Of a DNA stretch of 64,000 nucleotides, positions 53,128-63,939 are shown piece by piece. Below the pieces are notes generated by a model. It was not told the origin of the DNA. It made no database searches and worked only from the letters and a program-made list of their open reading frames with translations. Both the position numbers and the translations under genes were made by a program. Source of the DNA: an uncultured Desulfovibrio sp. (GTDB lineage Bacteria; Desulfobacterota; Desulfovibrionia; Desulfovibrionales; Desulfovibrionaceae). The stretch spans positions 33,647 to 97,646 of the forward strand of contig NZ_CAJUBO010000011.1 in assembly GCF_910584445.1 (NCBI RefSeq), given 5' to 3'. The first letter of the stretch is position 1. The number at the start of each line of letters is the position of its first letter.

Positions 53128-54446
53128 CCCGACGTCTGTTTCCCGTGTTCCTTGGGGCCGCGCTGCTTCTGGGCGCGCTTTTGCCGGCCTGCGACCAGCC
53201 GCCCCGGCCCGTGCATCTGGTCATCAAGACGCCCATGCAGGAAATGAACACCCTCAGCAACCCGAACATCCGCGACACCACGGCCTTCCTGAAGCAGGCC
53301 TCGGCCGCGTTCGCGGAACACTATGCAAAGGCGGCGGTGCAGCCGGACGTCAAGACGTTCAACTATGTGGACGAGGTCAGGGCCGTGACCGACAGCTTCG
53401 GCACCGAAACGGCGCCGGACATTCTTTTTGGAGCGTTTTTCAATCTTTCCAGCTATATAGATACCGGACGCGCGGCGCCGCTGGATGACATGATCAGCCC
53501 GGCCCTGAAAGCGGACATGACGCCGCACGACTGGGACCCCGGCCTGCGCGAGGGCAGGATATATCTGCTGCCCTACCTGAAGATGCAGAATATCCTCATC
53601 TACAACAAGGCGCTGTTCCAGCAGTGCGGTCTCGGGTCCTATATCGGCCATGGCCGCGAGATCCAGAACTGGACGCTGCCCCAATGGCGGCGCATCCTCG
53701 ACACTCTGGCCGCCAGATTGCCGCACGGCATCTACCCGCTGGCCGTCTTTGCCGCAAACAACCAGGGGGACACGCACATCCTCTCCTACCTGCGCGCCTT
53801 CGGCGGCAGGATTTTCGACAGCCGGGGCAATTTTGCCTTTCAGGACCCGGCCACGGTCAAGGCCCTGGCCTGGTTGCAGGAGGGGGTGCGCCGGGGCTGG
53901 TTCCCGCCCCATCCCGAGAATCTGGAAATGAAGGATTGCAGCGAGCTTTTCGCCAACGGCCAGCTGGCGATCTATATGTTCAACAATGCCAACCGCACCA
54001 TCTACACCAATCTGGACGATTATGGTTTCGTCAATTATCCAGGGAACATAGCAACGGAATTCTCCAACGGTTTTCTCGTGTTCGACAATGGGGACCCCGC
54101 GCGGCTCCAGGCCGCCAAGGATTTCCTTGTCTTTCTGTATGACCGCGATGAATGGCGCGATCTTTCCGCCGGCAATATCCCCACCAGCAAGCGCACCCTG
54201 GACAAATACCGCGACCGCATCGTCATGATCGACGAATTTGCCCGCAATGCGCCCAATGTCGTCGATTTCACCAATAAAAGCCCCAACTGGCAGGGGCGGC
54301 AGGACTCGTTCCGCAGCGTGTTCTGGCCCAATATCCACAGGCTGCTGGAGCTGAAGATCACGCCGGAGCAATGCGCCGCGGACCTGGACCGGGTCTGCAA
54401 CGCCGCCCTGGAGAAGGGACGCAGGGAACGCAGGCTCCACCCCTAG
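53124..54446 (+). CDS. Extracellular solute-binding lipoprotein (family 1)
   Basis: 440 aa. The signal peptide ends in a lipobox, LLGALLPAC (Cys23). The two-lobed periplasmic binding fold is evident: LYLLPYLK-type hinge (GRIYLLPYLKMQNILIYNKALF), AFGGRIFDSRGNFAFQDPATVKALAWLQEGV, LFANGQLAIYMFNNAN and ETFSNGF-like region. Such proteins bind sugars or glycerol-phosphates for ABC importers, but no permease or ATPase genes are beside it. Its coupling to a hybrid kinase points to a sensing role. The stop codon starts a repeat element. Confidence 0.87.
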
Positions 54447-54785
54447 GGCCTAGACCTATTAATGTGACTGCTGGCTTGGGATGTGGCAGCTTGTGCAATG
54501 CCACAATCATCCGTCAAAAACAGCCTTTTTTGCGCTGGCGGCGTCACTGGGCGATTTTTGTCGGTCATGTACTTAAGTACACTCCCTCCAAAAATCGTCC
54601 ACTTCCTTGCCAGCACAAAAAAATCTTATTTTTTAGGATCCTTGCGGCGACAGCCCCCGCCCTTCGCTCCGCTTCGGGCGGCCAGCGGAAAAACCTCTTT
54701 TCCGCACTGGAGAAACCATAACGGAGTTTAATGAGGTCTGAGCCTAGAGCAGGGGGCGCGCTCCGGCCCTGATGCGGCCTGAGGT
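54444..54785. repeat. Palindromic intergenic repeat region
   Basis: Starts at the preceding stop with CTAGGGCCTAGACCTATTAA. It contains, reverse-complemented at 54728-54747, CTAGGCTCAGACCTCATTAA, the core also seen around prfA. Between them is a nested inverted repeat centred on GTACTTAAGTAC (54569-54580): GGCGATTTTTG pairs with CAAAAATCGTCC, and outside that TTTTTTGCGCTGGC pairs with GCCAGCACAAAAAA. No gene is supported. It looks like a dispersed non-coding element or a very large bidirectional terminator between two convergent genes. Confidence 0.65.
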
Positions 54786-54786
54786 T

Positions 54787-57700
54787 TCACCCCAGCAGCG
54801 TGTCCAGCGTCTGGAACAGAAGAGAGAAATCGATGGGCTTTGCGATGTGGCCGTTCATGCCGCGCGCCAGGGCCTCCTGCTTGTCTTCCTCAAAGGAATT
54901 GGCCGTCATGGCGATGATGGGCACCGAGGCAAGCCCGGCGTCGTCCAGGGCGCGGATGGCCTGGGTCGCGCCATAGCCGTCCAGCACCGGCATCTGCACG
55001 TCCATGAGCACCACGTCATAGGGCGCGCCCGCGGAGGCCATGAGCATCTCCACGGCTTCGCGGCCGTTGGCGGCCACATCCACGCTGTAGCCGGCTTCCG
55101 TCAGGAATTCGACGGCGATCTCCTGGTTCATGGCATTGTCTTCCGCCAGCAGGATATGCCCGGAACGCCTCCTCCCGGTGTCCCGGCTGTCCGCATCGCC
55201 CGCCGCCCCGGAAGGCAGCAGGCACGCGCGCACATCCGACCAGAAAACCGGCCTGCCCAGGCAGGCATCGATGTCCGGCTCCGACCGAGCGGCCTCCGCC
55301 CAGTTGCTGGCGAGCAGCGCCACACGGGGCCGCCTCTCCCCGGCGGCCTCGCGGATGCGCCGGGCGAGGGCGGCGCCGCCGCCCGGAACTTCCCGGCTGA
55401 TGAGGCACAGGCTGTACCCGTCGTCTCCGGCGGCGCGCGCCAGCTCAAGGGCGGCTTCCGCCGTGGCGGCCAGGTCGACGCGCACTCCGTGGGCATCCAG
55501 CAGGCGCTCCAGCGCCTCGCGGGCGCGGGCGTCGCCTTCCACCACCAGCACCCTGTACGCTTCCGCATGGGGCAGGCGGCCGGCCGCGTCCCCGGGCAGG
55601 CGGAACAGCACGCGGAAGACGAATTCCGTGCCCACGCCGGGCGCGCTGTGGACCTCGATGTCGCCCCGCATCATCTCCACGATGTTCTTGGTGATGGTCA
55701 TGCCGAGTCCCGTGCCCTGGATGCCGGCCACCGTGGAGGACCGGGCGCGTTCGAAAGGCTCGAAGATGCGGGCGAGAAATTCCTCGCTCATGCCGATGCC
55801 GTTGTCGCTGATGCGGAACTCGTAGGCGGCGTGGCCGGGCACGCAGCAGTCCTGCTGCTTCACGAGCAGGTGGATGGTGCCCCCCTCGCCCGTGTATTTT
55901 ACGGAATTGCTGAGCAGGTTCAGGAGGATCTGGTTCAGCCGGAGCTTGTCGCACAGGACATGCTCGTCGCGCATGTCCTCGACATCCAGGGTGAGGGTCT
56001 GCCGTCTGGCGCCGGCCGTGGGCTGGACGATGTTCCAAAGCTCCCGGAGGATGACGGGCAGCTCCTGCGGCTTTTCCTCCAGCTGGATCTTGCCGCTCTC
56101 GATATAGCTCATGTCCAGGATGTCATTGATGAGGCTGATGAGGTGGTTGCCCGAAGCGAGGATCTTCCGCAGGTAGCCTTCCACCTGCTCATCCCTGCCA
56201 AGATGGGTGAGCGCCAGCGACGTATAGCCCACCACCGCGTTCATGGGGGTGCGGATGTCGTGGGACATGTTGGAGAGGAAGAGGCTCTTGGCCGTGCTGG
56301 CCCGCTTGGCCTGTTCCAGGGCTTCGGCGAGCCGGCTTTTCTGCTCCATCTCCTCGCGGATGCGCGCATCCACGCTCTGGAGGCCCACCACGATGCCCGA
56401 GAACTCGTCCCGCGCGCCGACGCGCACGGCCTTGAGCTGGTAGTACAGGATGCTCTCGCCATTGAGCGCCCGATAGTTGAAATAGGCGATCTCCCGGCGC
56501 GCCAGCGCGGCCCTGAGACCCTCGGGGGAACAGGCCTTCCGGAACGCCTCGCGGTCATCGGGATGGACGCAGGTGCGGAGATAGGCGGCCATCTTTTCCG
56601 GAAACGGCAGCGGGCCGGAAAAGATCCGTTCCAGGTCCCTGTCGGGGGCTTCCATGAGCTGGAGCACCGTTCCGTCGCCCGTGGCCGCGTCGAGCACGCA
56701 CACAAGCTGATAATCGACGCTCAGGGCGCGCACCAGTTCCTTCTGGCGGCGGTCCTTCTCGCTCTGCTCCCGCTCCTCGGCAAGCTTCTGCGCCGTGCAG
56801 TCCAGCAGGAAGCGCTGGCAGACGATCTCGCCGTCCTTCTCCACCAGCTTGGCATTGCCCATCACATGGACGATCTTGCCGTCCGCGTGGACGACCCGGT
56901 ACTCGTAACTGGTGCTGTCGCCCACCTTCTTCAACTGGCCGATGGCGGTGCGGAGCTTGGGCTTGTCCTCTTCGGCCACGGTGCTCGCCACCATCTGGAA
57001 GCCGCCCGCCTCCAGCTCCTCGCTGGAGGCGAAGTCCAGCAGCTTGAGCGCCGCCCGGTTGATGCTGATGACGCGGCCGCCATCCAGGGAATGGCAGAGG
57101 ATGCCGCAGTCCATGGTGGTGAAGATGGTCTCCAGGGCGGCATTGTTCTGGAGGAGCCGCTCCTGGTAGAGGCGTTCCTGGGTCACGTCCACGCCGATGC
57201 CCATGGTGCCCATCATGGTGCCGTCCACATTCCGCAGGGGGGACTTGTAGACCGTGAGCAGCCGCGTGCCCGCCCCCGTGTTTATGGCCTCCTCGGAAAC
57301 GTGCGTCTCCCCGCTCTCCATGACGATGCGTTCCGACTCGATGCAGGCCGGGTCATCCGTTTCCACATCCCAGATGTAGGCATGGCCCCGGCCCTGCACC
57401 TGCTGCCGCGTTTTGCCCACGGCGCGGCAGAAGCTGTCGTTGACCCTCTCGTGGATGCCGTCCCTGGTCTTGAACCAGATGAGATTGGGGGTGGTCGCCA
57501 GGGTGCATTCGAGGAACTGGCCTGTCTCCCACAGGTCCTTGCCCTGCCTGAAGCGCTCCTGCCAGCGCGTGAAATGGAAGCGCAGTTCGGCATCCTCCAT
57601 GGGCAGGCGCCAGATGTCCGCGGCCCGCTCCAGCACGGGCGCGGGCAGGGGCGCGCCAGAGGGCGCGAGCACCAGAAGCTCGGCTTGCGCTACGGCCGCC

Positions 57701-57876
57701 AGGGCGGCAAGACCGGCGGCATCCAGGCCGGGACCGGCCACGATGACATCAGGACCCTCCGCGACATCGCGCACGAACACATGCCGAAAGCCGGGCAGGG
57801 GAGGAACGGCGCGCAGCAGCTCGACGACATGCTCCTGACAGCCCGTGAAACAGAACCTGACGGTGCATTCATACAT
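54787..57876 (-). CDS. PAS-containing hybrid histidine kinase with two receivers
   Basis: 1029 aa, soluble. The N-terminal ~140 residues are of unknown type. PAS/PAC modules follow (FLECTLATTPNLIWFKTRDG..., AALETIFTTMDCGILCHSLDGG..., and a third sensor around YQLVCVLDAATGDGTV). HisKA has FLSNMSHDIRTPMNAV; HATPase has NLLSNSVKYTGEGG, DNGIGM and IQGTGLGMTITK. Receiver 1 (YRVLVVEGDARAREALE...) lacks the phospho-Asp (SLCLISREVPGG) and is degenerate; receiver 2 (HILLAEDNAMNQEIA, VVLMDVQMPVLDG) is intact. Start MYECTVRFCF with AAGGAAG; upstream frame is not protein-like. Signal and partner unknown. Confidence 0.9.
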   Translation of the reverse strand: MYECTVRFCFTGCQEHVVELLRAVPPLPGFRHVFVRDVAEGPDVIVAGPGLDAAGLAALAAVAQAELLVLAPSGAPLPAPVLERAADIWRLPMEDAELRFHFTRWQERFRQGKDLWETGQFLECTLATTPNLIWFKTRDGIHERVNDSFCRAVGKTRQQVQGRGHAYIWDVETDDPACIESERIVMESGETHVSEEAINTGAGTRLLTVYKSPLRNVDGTMMGTMGIGVDVTQERLYQERLLQNNAALETIFTTMDCGILCHSLDGGRVISINRAALKLLDFASSEELEAGGFQMVASTVAEEDKPKLRTAIGQLKKVGDSTSYEYRVVHADGKIVHVMGNAKLVEKDGEIVCQRFLLDCTAQKLAEEREQSEKDRRQKELVRALSVDYQLVCVLDAATGDGTVLQLMEAPDRDLERIFSGPLPFPEKMAAYLRTCVHPDDREAFRKACSPEGLRAALARREIAYFNYRALNGESILYYQLKAVRVGARDEFSGIVVGLQSVDARIREEMEQKSRLAEALEQAKRASTAKSLFLSNMSHDIRTPMNAVVGYTSLALTHLGRDEQVEGYLRKILASGNHLISLINDILDMSYIESGKIQLEEKPQELPVILRELWNIVQPTAGARRQTLTLDVEDMRDEHVLCDKLRLNQILLNLLSNSVKYTGEGGTIHLLVKQQDCCVPGHAAYEFRISDNGIGMSEEFLARIFEPFERARSSTVAGIQGTGLGMTITKNIVEMMRGDIEVHSAPGVGTEFVFRVLFRLPGDAAGRLPHAEAYRVLVVEGDARAREALERLLDAHGVRVDLAATAEAALELARAAGDDGYSLCLISREVPGGGAALARRIREAAGERRPRVALLASNWAEAARSEPDIDACLGRPVFWSDVRACLLPSGAAGDADSRDTGRRRSGHILLAEDNAMNQEIAVEFLTEAGYSVDVAANGREAVEMLMASAGAPYDVVLMDVQMPVLDGYGATQAIRALDDAGLASVPIIAMTANSFEEDKQEALARGMNGHIAKPIDFSLLFQTLDTLLG

Positions 57877-58190
57877 GGATGCGCTTCCTTTTCTCCGCTT
57901 CCGGCAGCCGGCGCCACCGGGAGGGGCGGCCGGCAACGCGCCCGGACCAGTGACGGCACGGCCCGGGTCCATGACGGCGGGCGGACCTGTCAGGAGAGGA
58001 ACACACGGGGAATGCCCCGCCCCTTGCGGTGCGGAACCGGCGAAAATACCGCGCCGCCGCCCCGCAGTGGCACCGGAGGCGACCACGGCCCGATCCGGCG
58101 GGCGACCCGTGCATTGTCTGGAAAACGGCAGTGTGATCATACCGGCATTTGCCGGTCTTTACAAGCCCGGCGGCCTTCCGGCAGAAAAAA
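57877..58190. other. Noncoding gap upstream of the PAS hybrid kinase
   Basis: No gene supported. It should contain the kinase promoter, but no convincing -35/-10 pair was found. The far end holds the T run of the terminator described next. Confidence 0.35.
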
Positions 58191-58225
58191 CCGCCCCCTC
58201 CCCCGCGCTGTGGGGGAAGGGGCGG
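58185..58225 (-). terminator. Strong intrinsic terminator of the small exported-protein gene
   Basis: On the - strand CCGCCCCTT-CCCCCA pairs with GGGGGAGGGGGCGG around a GCGC-containing loop, followed by six T's (58190-58185). It lies about 40 bases after the gene's stop. Confidence 0.8.
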
Positions 58226-58264
58226 CCGGGGCCCGAGGGAGGTGGATGGGCCCGATCTTGAACG

Positions 58265-58777
58265 TCACTGCGCGCCGCGATCCGCGGCGCCTCCGCAGGC
58301 CTGCCAGCGCTGTTCCAGCGCGCGGGCGAGCGACGCGGCCAGTTCCGGCTCGCGGACGCCATGCACGGCGAAAACTCCCCAGGGCAGCGTTCCGCATTCT
58401 TCCGCCGCCGCCTGGAAAATGTCTGCAAATACCGAATCCCGCCGCGCCTCGTCGGGCACCTGCACGGCCGCCGCACAGGCCGCATCCGGACGGCGGGCCG
58501 CCAGCGCCTCGGCCGCCACGCGCGCCAGACGTTCCGTTTTGGCCTCGGGCGGGACGAACCCGCTGGCCGCCCGGACGATGCGCTCCTTCCAGGGGCGGCC
58601 CTCCGGCGCCTCAAGGTCGATGGCGAGCGTCCGCGCGCGTTCCACCAGCGGCGCGGGCAGCGCGGGCGGCGGAGGGGGCGGCGTGCGCCACGCCGCGGCC
58701 AGCGCCACCATGCCCGCAATCGCCCCGCAAAACAGCAGGGGCACCTTCCAGCCGGTCGCTTTTTGTCGTGCGCCCAT
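58265..58777 (-). CDS. Small membrane-anchored or exported protein, unknown
   Basis: 170 aa. MGARQKATGWKVPLLFCGAIAGMVALAAAW gives a single N-terminal membrane anchor or signal, followed by a proline run (TPPPPPPALPAPL) and an alanine/glutamate-rich helical domain with three cysteines (DAACAAAV, EECG, QACGG). I do not recognise it. The start at 58777 is chosen because the anchor follows immediately; GGAG is ten bases upstream. It is a single-gene unit ending in a strong terminator. Confidence 0.55.
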   Translation of the reverse strand: MGARQKATGWKVPLLFCGAIAGMVALAAAWRTPPPPPPALPAPLVERARTLAIDLEAPEGRPWKERIVRAASGFVPPEAKTERLARVAAEALAARRPDAACAAAVQVPDEARRDSVFADIFQAAAEECGTLPWGVFAVHGVREPELAASLARALEQRWQACGGAADRGAQ

Positions 58778-59015
58778 GGCGTGTGTTCTCCGGGTTCCTG
58801 GTTCTGGATACGCCATCGCCGCGGCCGGGGGCAAGAAAAACCCCGGCCGGACGGCAAAATTTTTATTGAAAGATCATTGAAAATTTTAGGCTCTGTTCTC
58901 CACTGCGGGAGAGGGATATTCCTGGTTCCGTCTGGAGCGGAGCGACAGACGGATGCTGGTGCCGGAAGGATCCGAAAAAATCATCACTCCAAAAATATAC
59001 CAAAGCCCAAATTTC

Positions 59016-60077
59016 TCAGGCGCGCGGGGCGGCCGTGGAGGCCCTGGGGACGAGTTCCGGCTGGATGTTCCGGCGCACGGCGATCTCGGTGGCGTCCGTC
59101 TCCCCGGACATCCTGCGGTAGAGCAGCCGGAACGCCTCCTGCGCGTTCTGGGCCATGGAGTGCTCCACGCTCGTCAGGCTGACCCCCACGAGGTCGGAGG
59201 GAAAATCATTGTCGCAGCCGCACACGCTGTAGTCCCCGGGCACGGAGTATCCGGCGGCGGCGAGCGCGTCCAGGGCGCCATAGGCCATCATGTCGTTGAC
59301 GGCCGCGACGGCCGTGAACGAGTCCGGCTCCGACTCCAGCACGGCGGCGGTGATCTTTCTGCCCAGGTGCCGCTCCAGAAGGATATTGTCGCGGGCCTGG
59401 GCCTGGCTGGCAAAGCTCGTGAACAGGGTGACCTTTCCCTCGGGGCAGATTTCGGCCCAGGTATCGCGCAGGCCCTCAAAACGCTTGACACGCACCGGAA
59501 TGGCCGAGGAGAGCGGCGTGGAGATGCAGATGATGCGCCGGTGCCCCAGCGCGGCGAGATGGCGCGCCACCAGGCTGCCGGCGGCATGGTTGTGCAGCTC
59601 CACAAACTCGGCGGCGCTCTCCCCCTCCCTGTCAGCCATGATGACGATGGGCAACAGGCGCGCGATCTTGCGGACCAGGGGCCGCGATTGCGGCATCATG
59701 GCGAAGATGACGCCGCCCACATCCGATTCGGCCATGACCCGGAGGATGCGCGCCTCCTCGCCGGCATTGCCATAGGTGGTATAGACAAGGACATTGCATT
59801 CCATGCCCGCGGCCTCGCTCTGGAGGGCCTGCACCACGGTGGAGTAATAATAGTTGCGGATAAAGGGGCAGACCACCATGACCGTGCGCCGGGCAAACAG
59901 CGTGGCCCTGCGCCTGGTGGCGGCGGTATAGCCCAGTTCCTCGGCGGCGGCCCGCACCAGGCGCACCGTCTCCTCGGCAAAGGAAACATCGGGACGGCGG
60001 GCAAGGATCATGGACACCGTGGCCTGGGAAAGGCCGGTCTTTCTGCTCACATCCGCAAGAGTTACCCGTCGGCTCAT
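59016..60077 (-). CDS. LacI-family transcriptional regulator
   Basis: 353 aa. RRVTLADVSRKTGLSQATVSMILARRPDVSFAEETVRLVRAAAEELGYTA is a LacI HTH plus hinge helix. The periplasmic-binding-like effector domain follows (VMVVCPFIRNYYYSTVVQALQSEA, GGVIFAMMP, AVAAVNDMMAYGALDALAAAGYSVPGDYSVCGCDNDF, LTSVEHSMAQNAQEAFRLLYRRM). The ligand is probably a sugar or related small molecule, but no transport or catabolic genes are adjacent. ATG with AGGAG nine bases upstream. Confidence 0.92.
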   Translation of the reverse strand: MSRRVTLADVSRKTGLSQATVSMILARRPDVSFAEETVRLVRAAAEELGYTAATRRRATLFARRTVMVVCPFIRNYYYSTVVQALQSEAAGMECNVLVYTTYGNAGEEARILRVMAESDVGGVIFAMMPQSRPLVRKIARLLPIVIMADREGESAAEFVELHNHAAGSLVARHLAALGHRRIICISTPLSSAIPVRVKRFEGLRDTWAEICPEGKVTLFTSFASQAQARDNILLERHLGRKITAAVLESEPDSFTAVAAVNDMMAYGALDALAAAGYSVPGDYSVCGCDNDFPSDLVGVSLTSVEHSMAQNAQEAFRLLYRRMSGETDATEIAVRRNIQPELVPRASTAAPRA

Positions 60078-60168
60078 CGTGCTCCTGTCATGGCTGGACT
60101 CAGACCTCATGAAAACCGTTTCCTGGTCGTTTCATTCCGCGCTGCCAGATCATAGCCGGGGTCTGGCC

Positions 60169-61539
60169 CTACTCCTGCTCAAGGCCGTACTTGCGCAGCT
60201 TGTTGTGCAGGGTCGCCCGTGTGATGCCGAGGCGGCGCGCGGCTTCGCTCTTGTTGTCGCCGGTCTGGCGCATGGTGTCCTCGATGGCGCGGCGCTCCAC
60301 CAGCTCCAGGGCCATGCCCGCCAGCGAAAGGGCTTCCTGCTGCGCCGGGCCTTCCTCCGGGGGGGCGGCATGGGCGATATCGTCGGGCAGTTCCGCGCCA
60401 GTCACAAGGTCGCCGTTGCAGAGGATGACGGCCCGCTCCACCGCGTTTTCCAGCTCCCGCACGTTGCCGGGCCAGGGATAGCGCAGGAGGCTGTCCAGGG
60501 CCTGGGGCGAAAAGCCCTTGATGCTCTTGCGGTTGCGCTCGGCGAAACGCTGGAGGAAATAGGCCGCCAGCAGCGGGATGTCCTCGCCGCGCCGCCGCAG
60601 GGGAGGCACCTCGAGGGAAATGACATTGAGGCGGAAATACAGATCCTCGCGGAAGCGCTTTGCCTGCACCTCCTGACGCAGATCCCGGTTGGTGGCCGCG
60701 ATGACGCGCACATCCACCGTAATGGGCGTATCCGAGCCGACGCGCTGGATCTCCCCCTGCTGGAGGGCGCGCAGGAGCTTGGCCTGGAGCTGGAGCGGCA
60801 TCTCGCCGATCTCGTCCAGAAAGAGCGTGCCGCCGTTGGCCTGGACGAAGCGCCCCTCGCGGCGGCGGTCCGCGCCGGTGAACGCGCCCTTTTCATGGCC
60901 GAAAAGCTCGGATTCGAGCAGGGTCTCGGCCAGGGCGGCGCAGTTCACCGTGACCAGCGGCTTGTCGGCGCGGGCGCTGGCCGCATGCAGGGCGCGGGCC
61001 ACCAGCTCCTTGCCCGTGCCGGACTCGCCCGTGACGAGCACGGTCGCCTCGGTGGGCGCCACGGTCTCGATGAAGCCGAGCATCCGCTTGAGCGCGTCGC
61101 TGCGGCCGATGATCTCCTGGCTGCCCGCGGCCTCGGTGAGCTGGCGGCGCAGTTCGCGGTTTTCCACGCTGTGGCGCGAGCGCTCGATGCACTGTTCCAG
61201 CGTCTCGCGCAAAAGGTCGAAATCCAGGGGTTTGACGAGATAGTCGTACGCGCCGAGGCGCAGGGCGTCCACGGCGGTCTCCACCGAGGAGAAGGCCGTC
61301 ATGAGCACCACGGGCAGGGCGGGATTGTACTCCAGCATGGCCTTGAGCGCGTGGATGCCGTCCATGCGCGCCATCCGGACGTCCGTGAGCACCGCGTCAA
61401 AGGCCCGTTCGCGCACGAGGGCCACCGCCTCGTCGCCGTCCGCGGCCTCCTCCACGGCAAAGCCCCAGGAACGCAGCATGGTTTTCAGCATGCTGCGGTG
61501 GGCGTCGTCATCGTCGACCACAAGAATGGCGCTGCTCAC
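60169..61539 (-). CDS. NtrC-family sigma-54 response regulator (ZraR-like)
   Basis: 456 aa. The receiver (AILVVDDDDAHRSML, phospho-Asp in AVLTDVRMARMDG, K in YLVKPLDF) is at residues 1-120. The AAA+ sigma-54 interaction domain follows (Walker A VTGESGTGKELVARALH, GAFTGA loop as EKGAFTGADRR, LFLDEIGEM, R-finger region). A Fis-type HTH ends it (DNKSEAARRLGITRATLHNKLRKYGL). GTG start at 61539 with AAGGAGG; the longer frame overlaps the kinase's spacer. It activates sigma-54 promoters; the divergent ZraP-like gene is a likely target. Confidence 0.93.
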   Translation of the reverse strand: MSSAILVVDDDDAHRSMLKTMLRSWGFAVEEAADGDEAVALVRERAFDAVLTDVRMARMDGIHALKAMLEYNPALPVVLMTAFSSVETAVDALRLGAYDYLVKPLDFDLLRETLEQCIERSRHSVENRELRRQLTEAAGSQEIIGRSDALKRMLGFIETVAPTEATVLVTGESGTGKELVARALHAASARADKPLVTVNCAALAETLLESELFGHEKGAFTGADRRREGRFVQANGGTLFLDEIGEMPLQLQAKLLRALQQGEIQRVGSDTPITVDVRVIAATNRDLRQEVQAKRFREDLYFRLNVISLEVPPLRRRGEDIPLLAAYFLQRFAERNRKSIKGFSPQALDSLLRYPWPGNVRELENAVERAVILCNGDLVTGAELPDDIAHAAPPEEGPAQQEALSLAGMALELVERRAIEDTMRQTGDNKSEAARRLGITRATLHNKLRKYGLEQE

Positions 61540-61580
61540 GGCTTCCTCCTTCAGCCTCACCTGTTTGCGGGCCACCCGGC

Positions 61581-63152
<1,572 letters not shown>

Positions 63153-63342
63153 GCTTTTAGTATAGCCATCGCCCTCGCGCCTGTCATCTGTCCCTCTGGT
63201 CACTTTTTAACAGGTTTTTTGCACACTTTTTGCATCGCATTGCGCGTACTGGCGGAATGACCGTCGGCACAGTCCCGTCTCCTGTCCACGCCTGATCCCC
63301 CCTTTTTGCCGTATCCCTCCCGGTACGTCCCAAGAGTCCGCC

Positions 63343-63939
63343 ATGCCCAAATTCCCCAGTTTCCTTGTCCTTGCGGCGGCGCTGCTCTGCCCCCCGCTGT
63401 CTTCCGGCGCGCGGTGCGCCCCCGCCGCCGACGGCCGGACCGGCGCCCCCGAAACGGCGCCCGCGCCCACCGGCGACAGCGCCATGGACATGCATGATGT
63501 CAGCCCGGAACGGGAGGAACGCTACACCCGTTCCGTCCGCCAATGGCTGGATAGCCTGCCCGCCGTCCAGCAGGAGCGGGCCAGGAAGATCCTCCGCGAG
63601 GCCCGTCCCGGACTGCATGAGCTTCGCGTCCGCATCCGCGAAAAAAAGGCGCAGCTTGCGGAACTGCGCTTCAGCAGCGCAACGCCGCCCGACACCCTGC
63701 CGCGCCTGGGGCAGGAGCTTCAGCGGCTCCGCACCCAGTTGCGCCGGCGCCTGCACGCCATCAACGAATTGCTGCGCCATGAAGCGGGCGTCCAGATGGG
63801 TCCGCTGGGCGAGGACGGACTCTGGCTCTCGCCCCCACCTGACGAGGATTTCGGGACCGCTCCCGGCCAAAGCTCCGGCCAGACCTCCCCGCAATCCCCT
63901 GACGTGACCGCGCGGGTCGCCGCTCTCGCGCGGCGCTGA
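63343..63939 (+). CDS. Periplasmic CpxP/ZraP-like protein
   Basis: 198 aa with a signal peptide (FLVLAAALLCPPLSSGARCA). The mature protein has paired helices (ERYTRSVRQWLDSLPAVQQERARKILREARPGLHELRVRIREKKAQLAELRFSS, then LQRLRTQLRRRLHAINELLRHEAG) like Spy/CpxP/ZraP, and a MDMHD metal-ligand-type segment at residues ~48-52. ZraP binds zinc and represses ZraSR by feedback. It is divergent from the ZraSR-like pair, with a 190-base gap that should contain both promoters; I could not find a convincing -24/-12 element there. The tail is Ser/Gln/Pro-rich and disordered. Confidence 0.75.
   Translation: MPKFPSFLVLAAALLCPPLSSGARCAPAADGRTGAPETAPAPTGDSAMDMHDVSPEREERYTRSVRQWLDSLPAVQQERARKILREARPGLHELRVRIREKKAQLAELRFSSATPPDTLPRLGQELQRLRTQLRRRLHAINELLRHEAGVQMGPLGEDGLWLSPPPDEDFGTAPGQSSGQTSPQSPDVTARVAALARR

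Noticed and set aside
54772..58869. A 1365-codon + strand open frame
   Set aside because: Antisense to the PAS hybrid kinase and the small exported protein, both of which have clear domains or a signal; the antisense translation has none.
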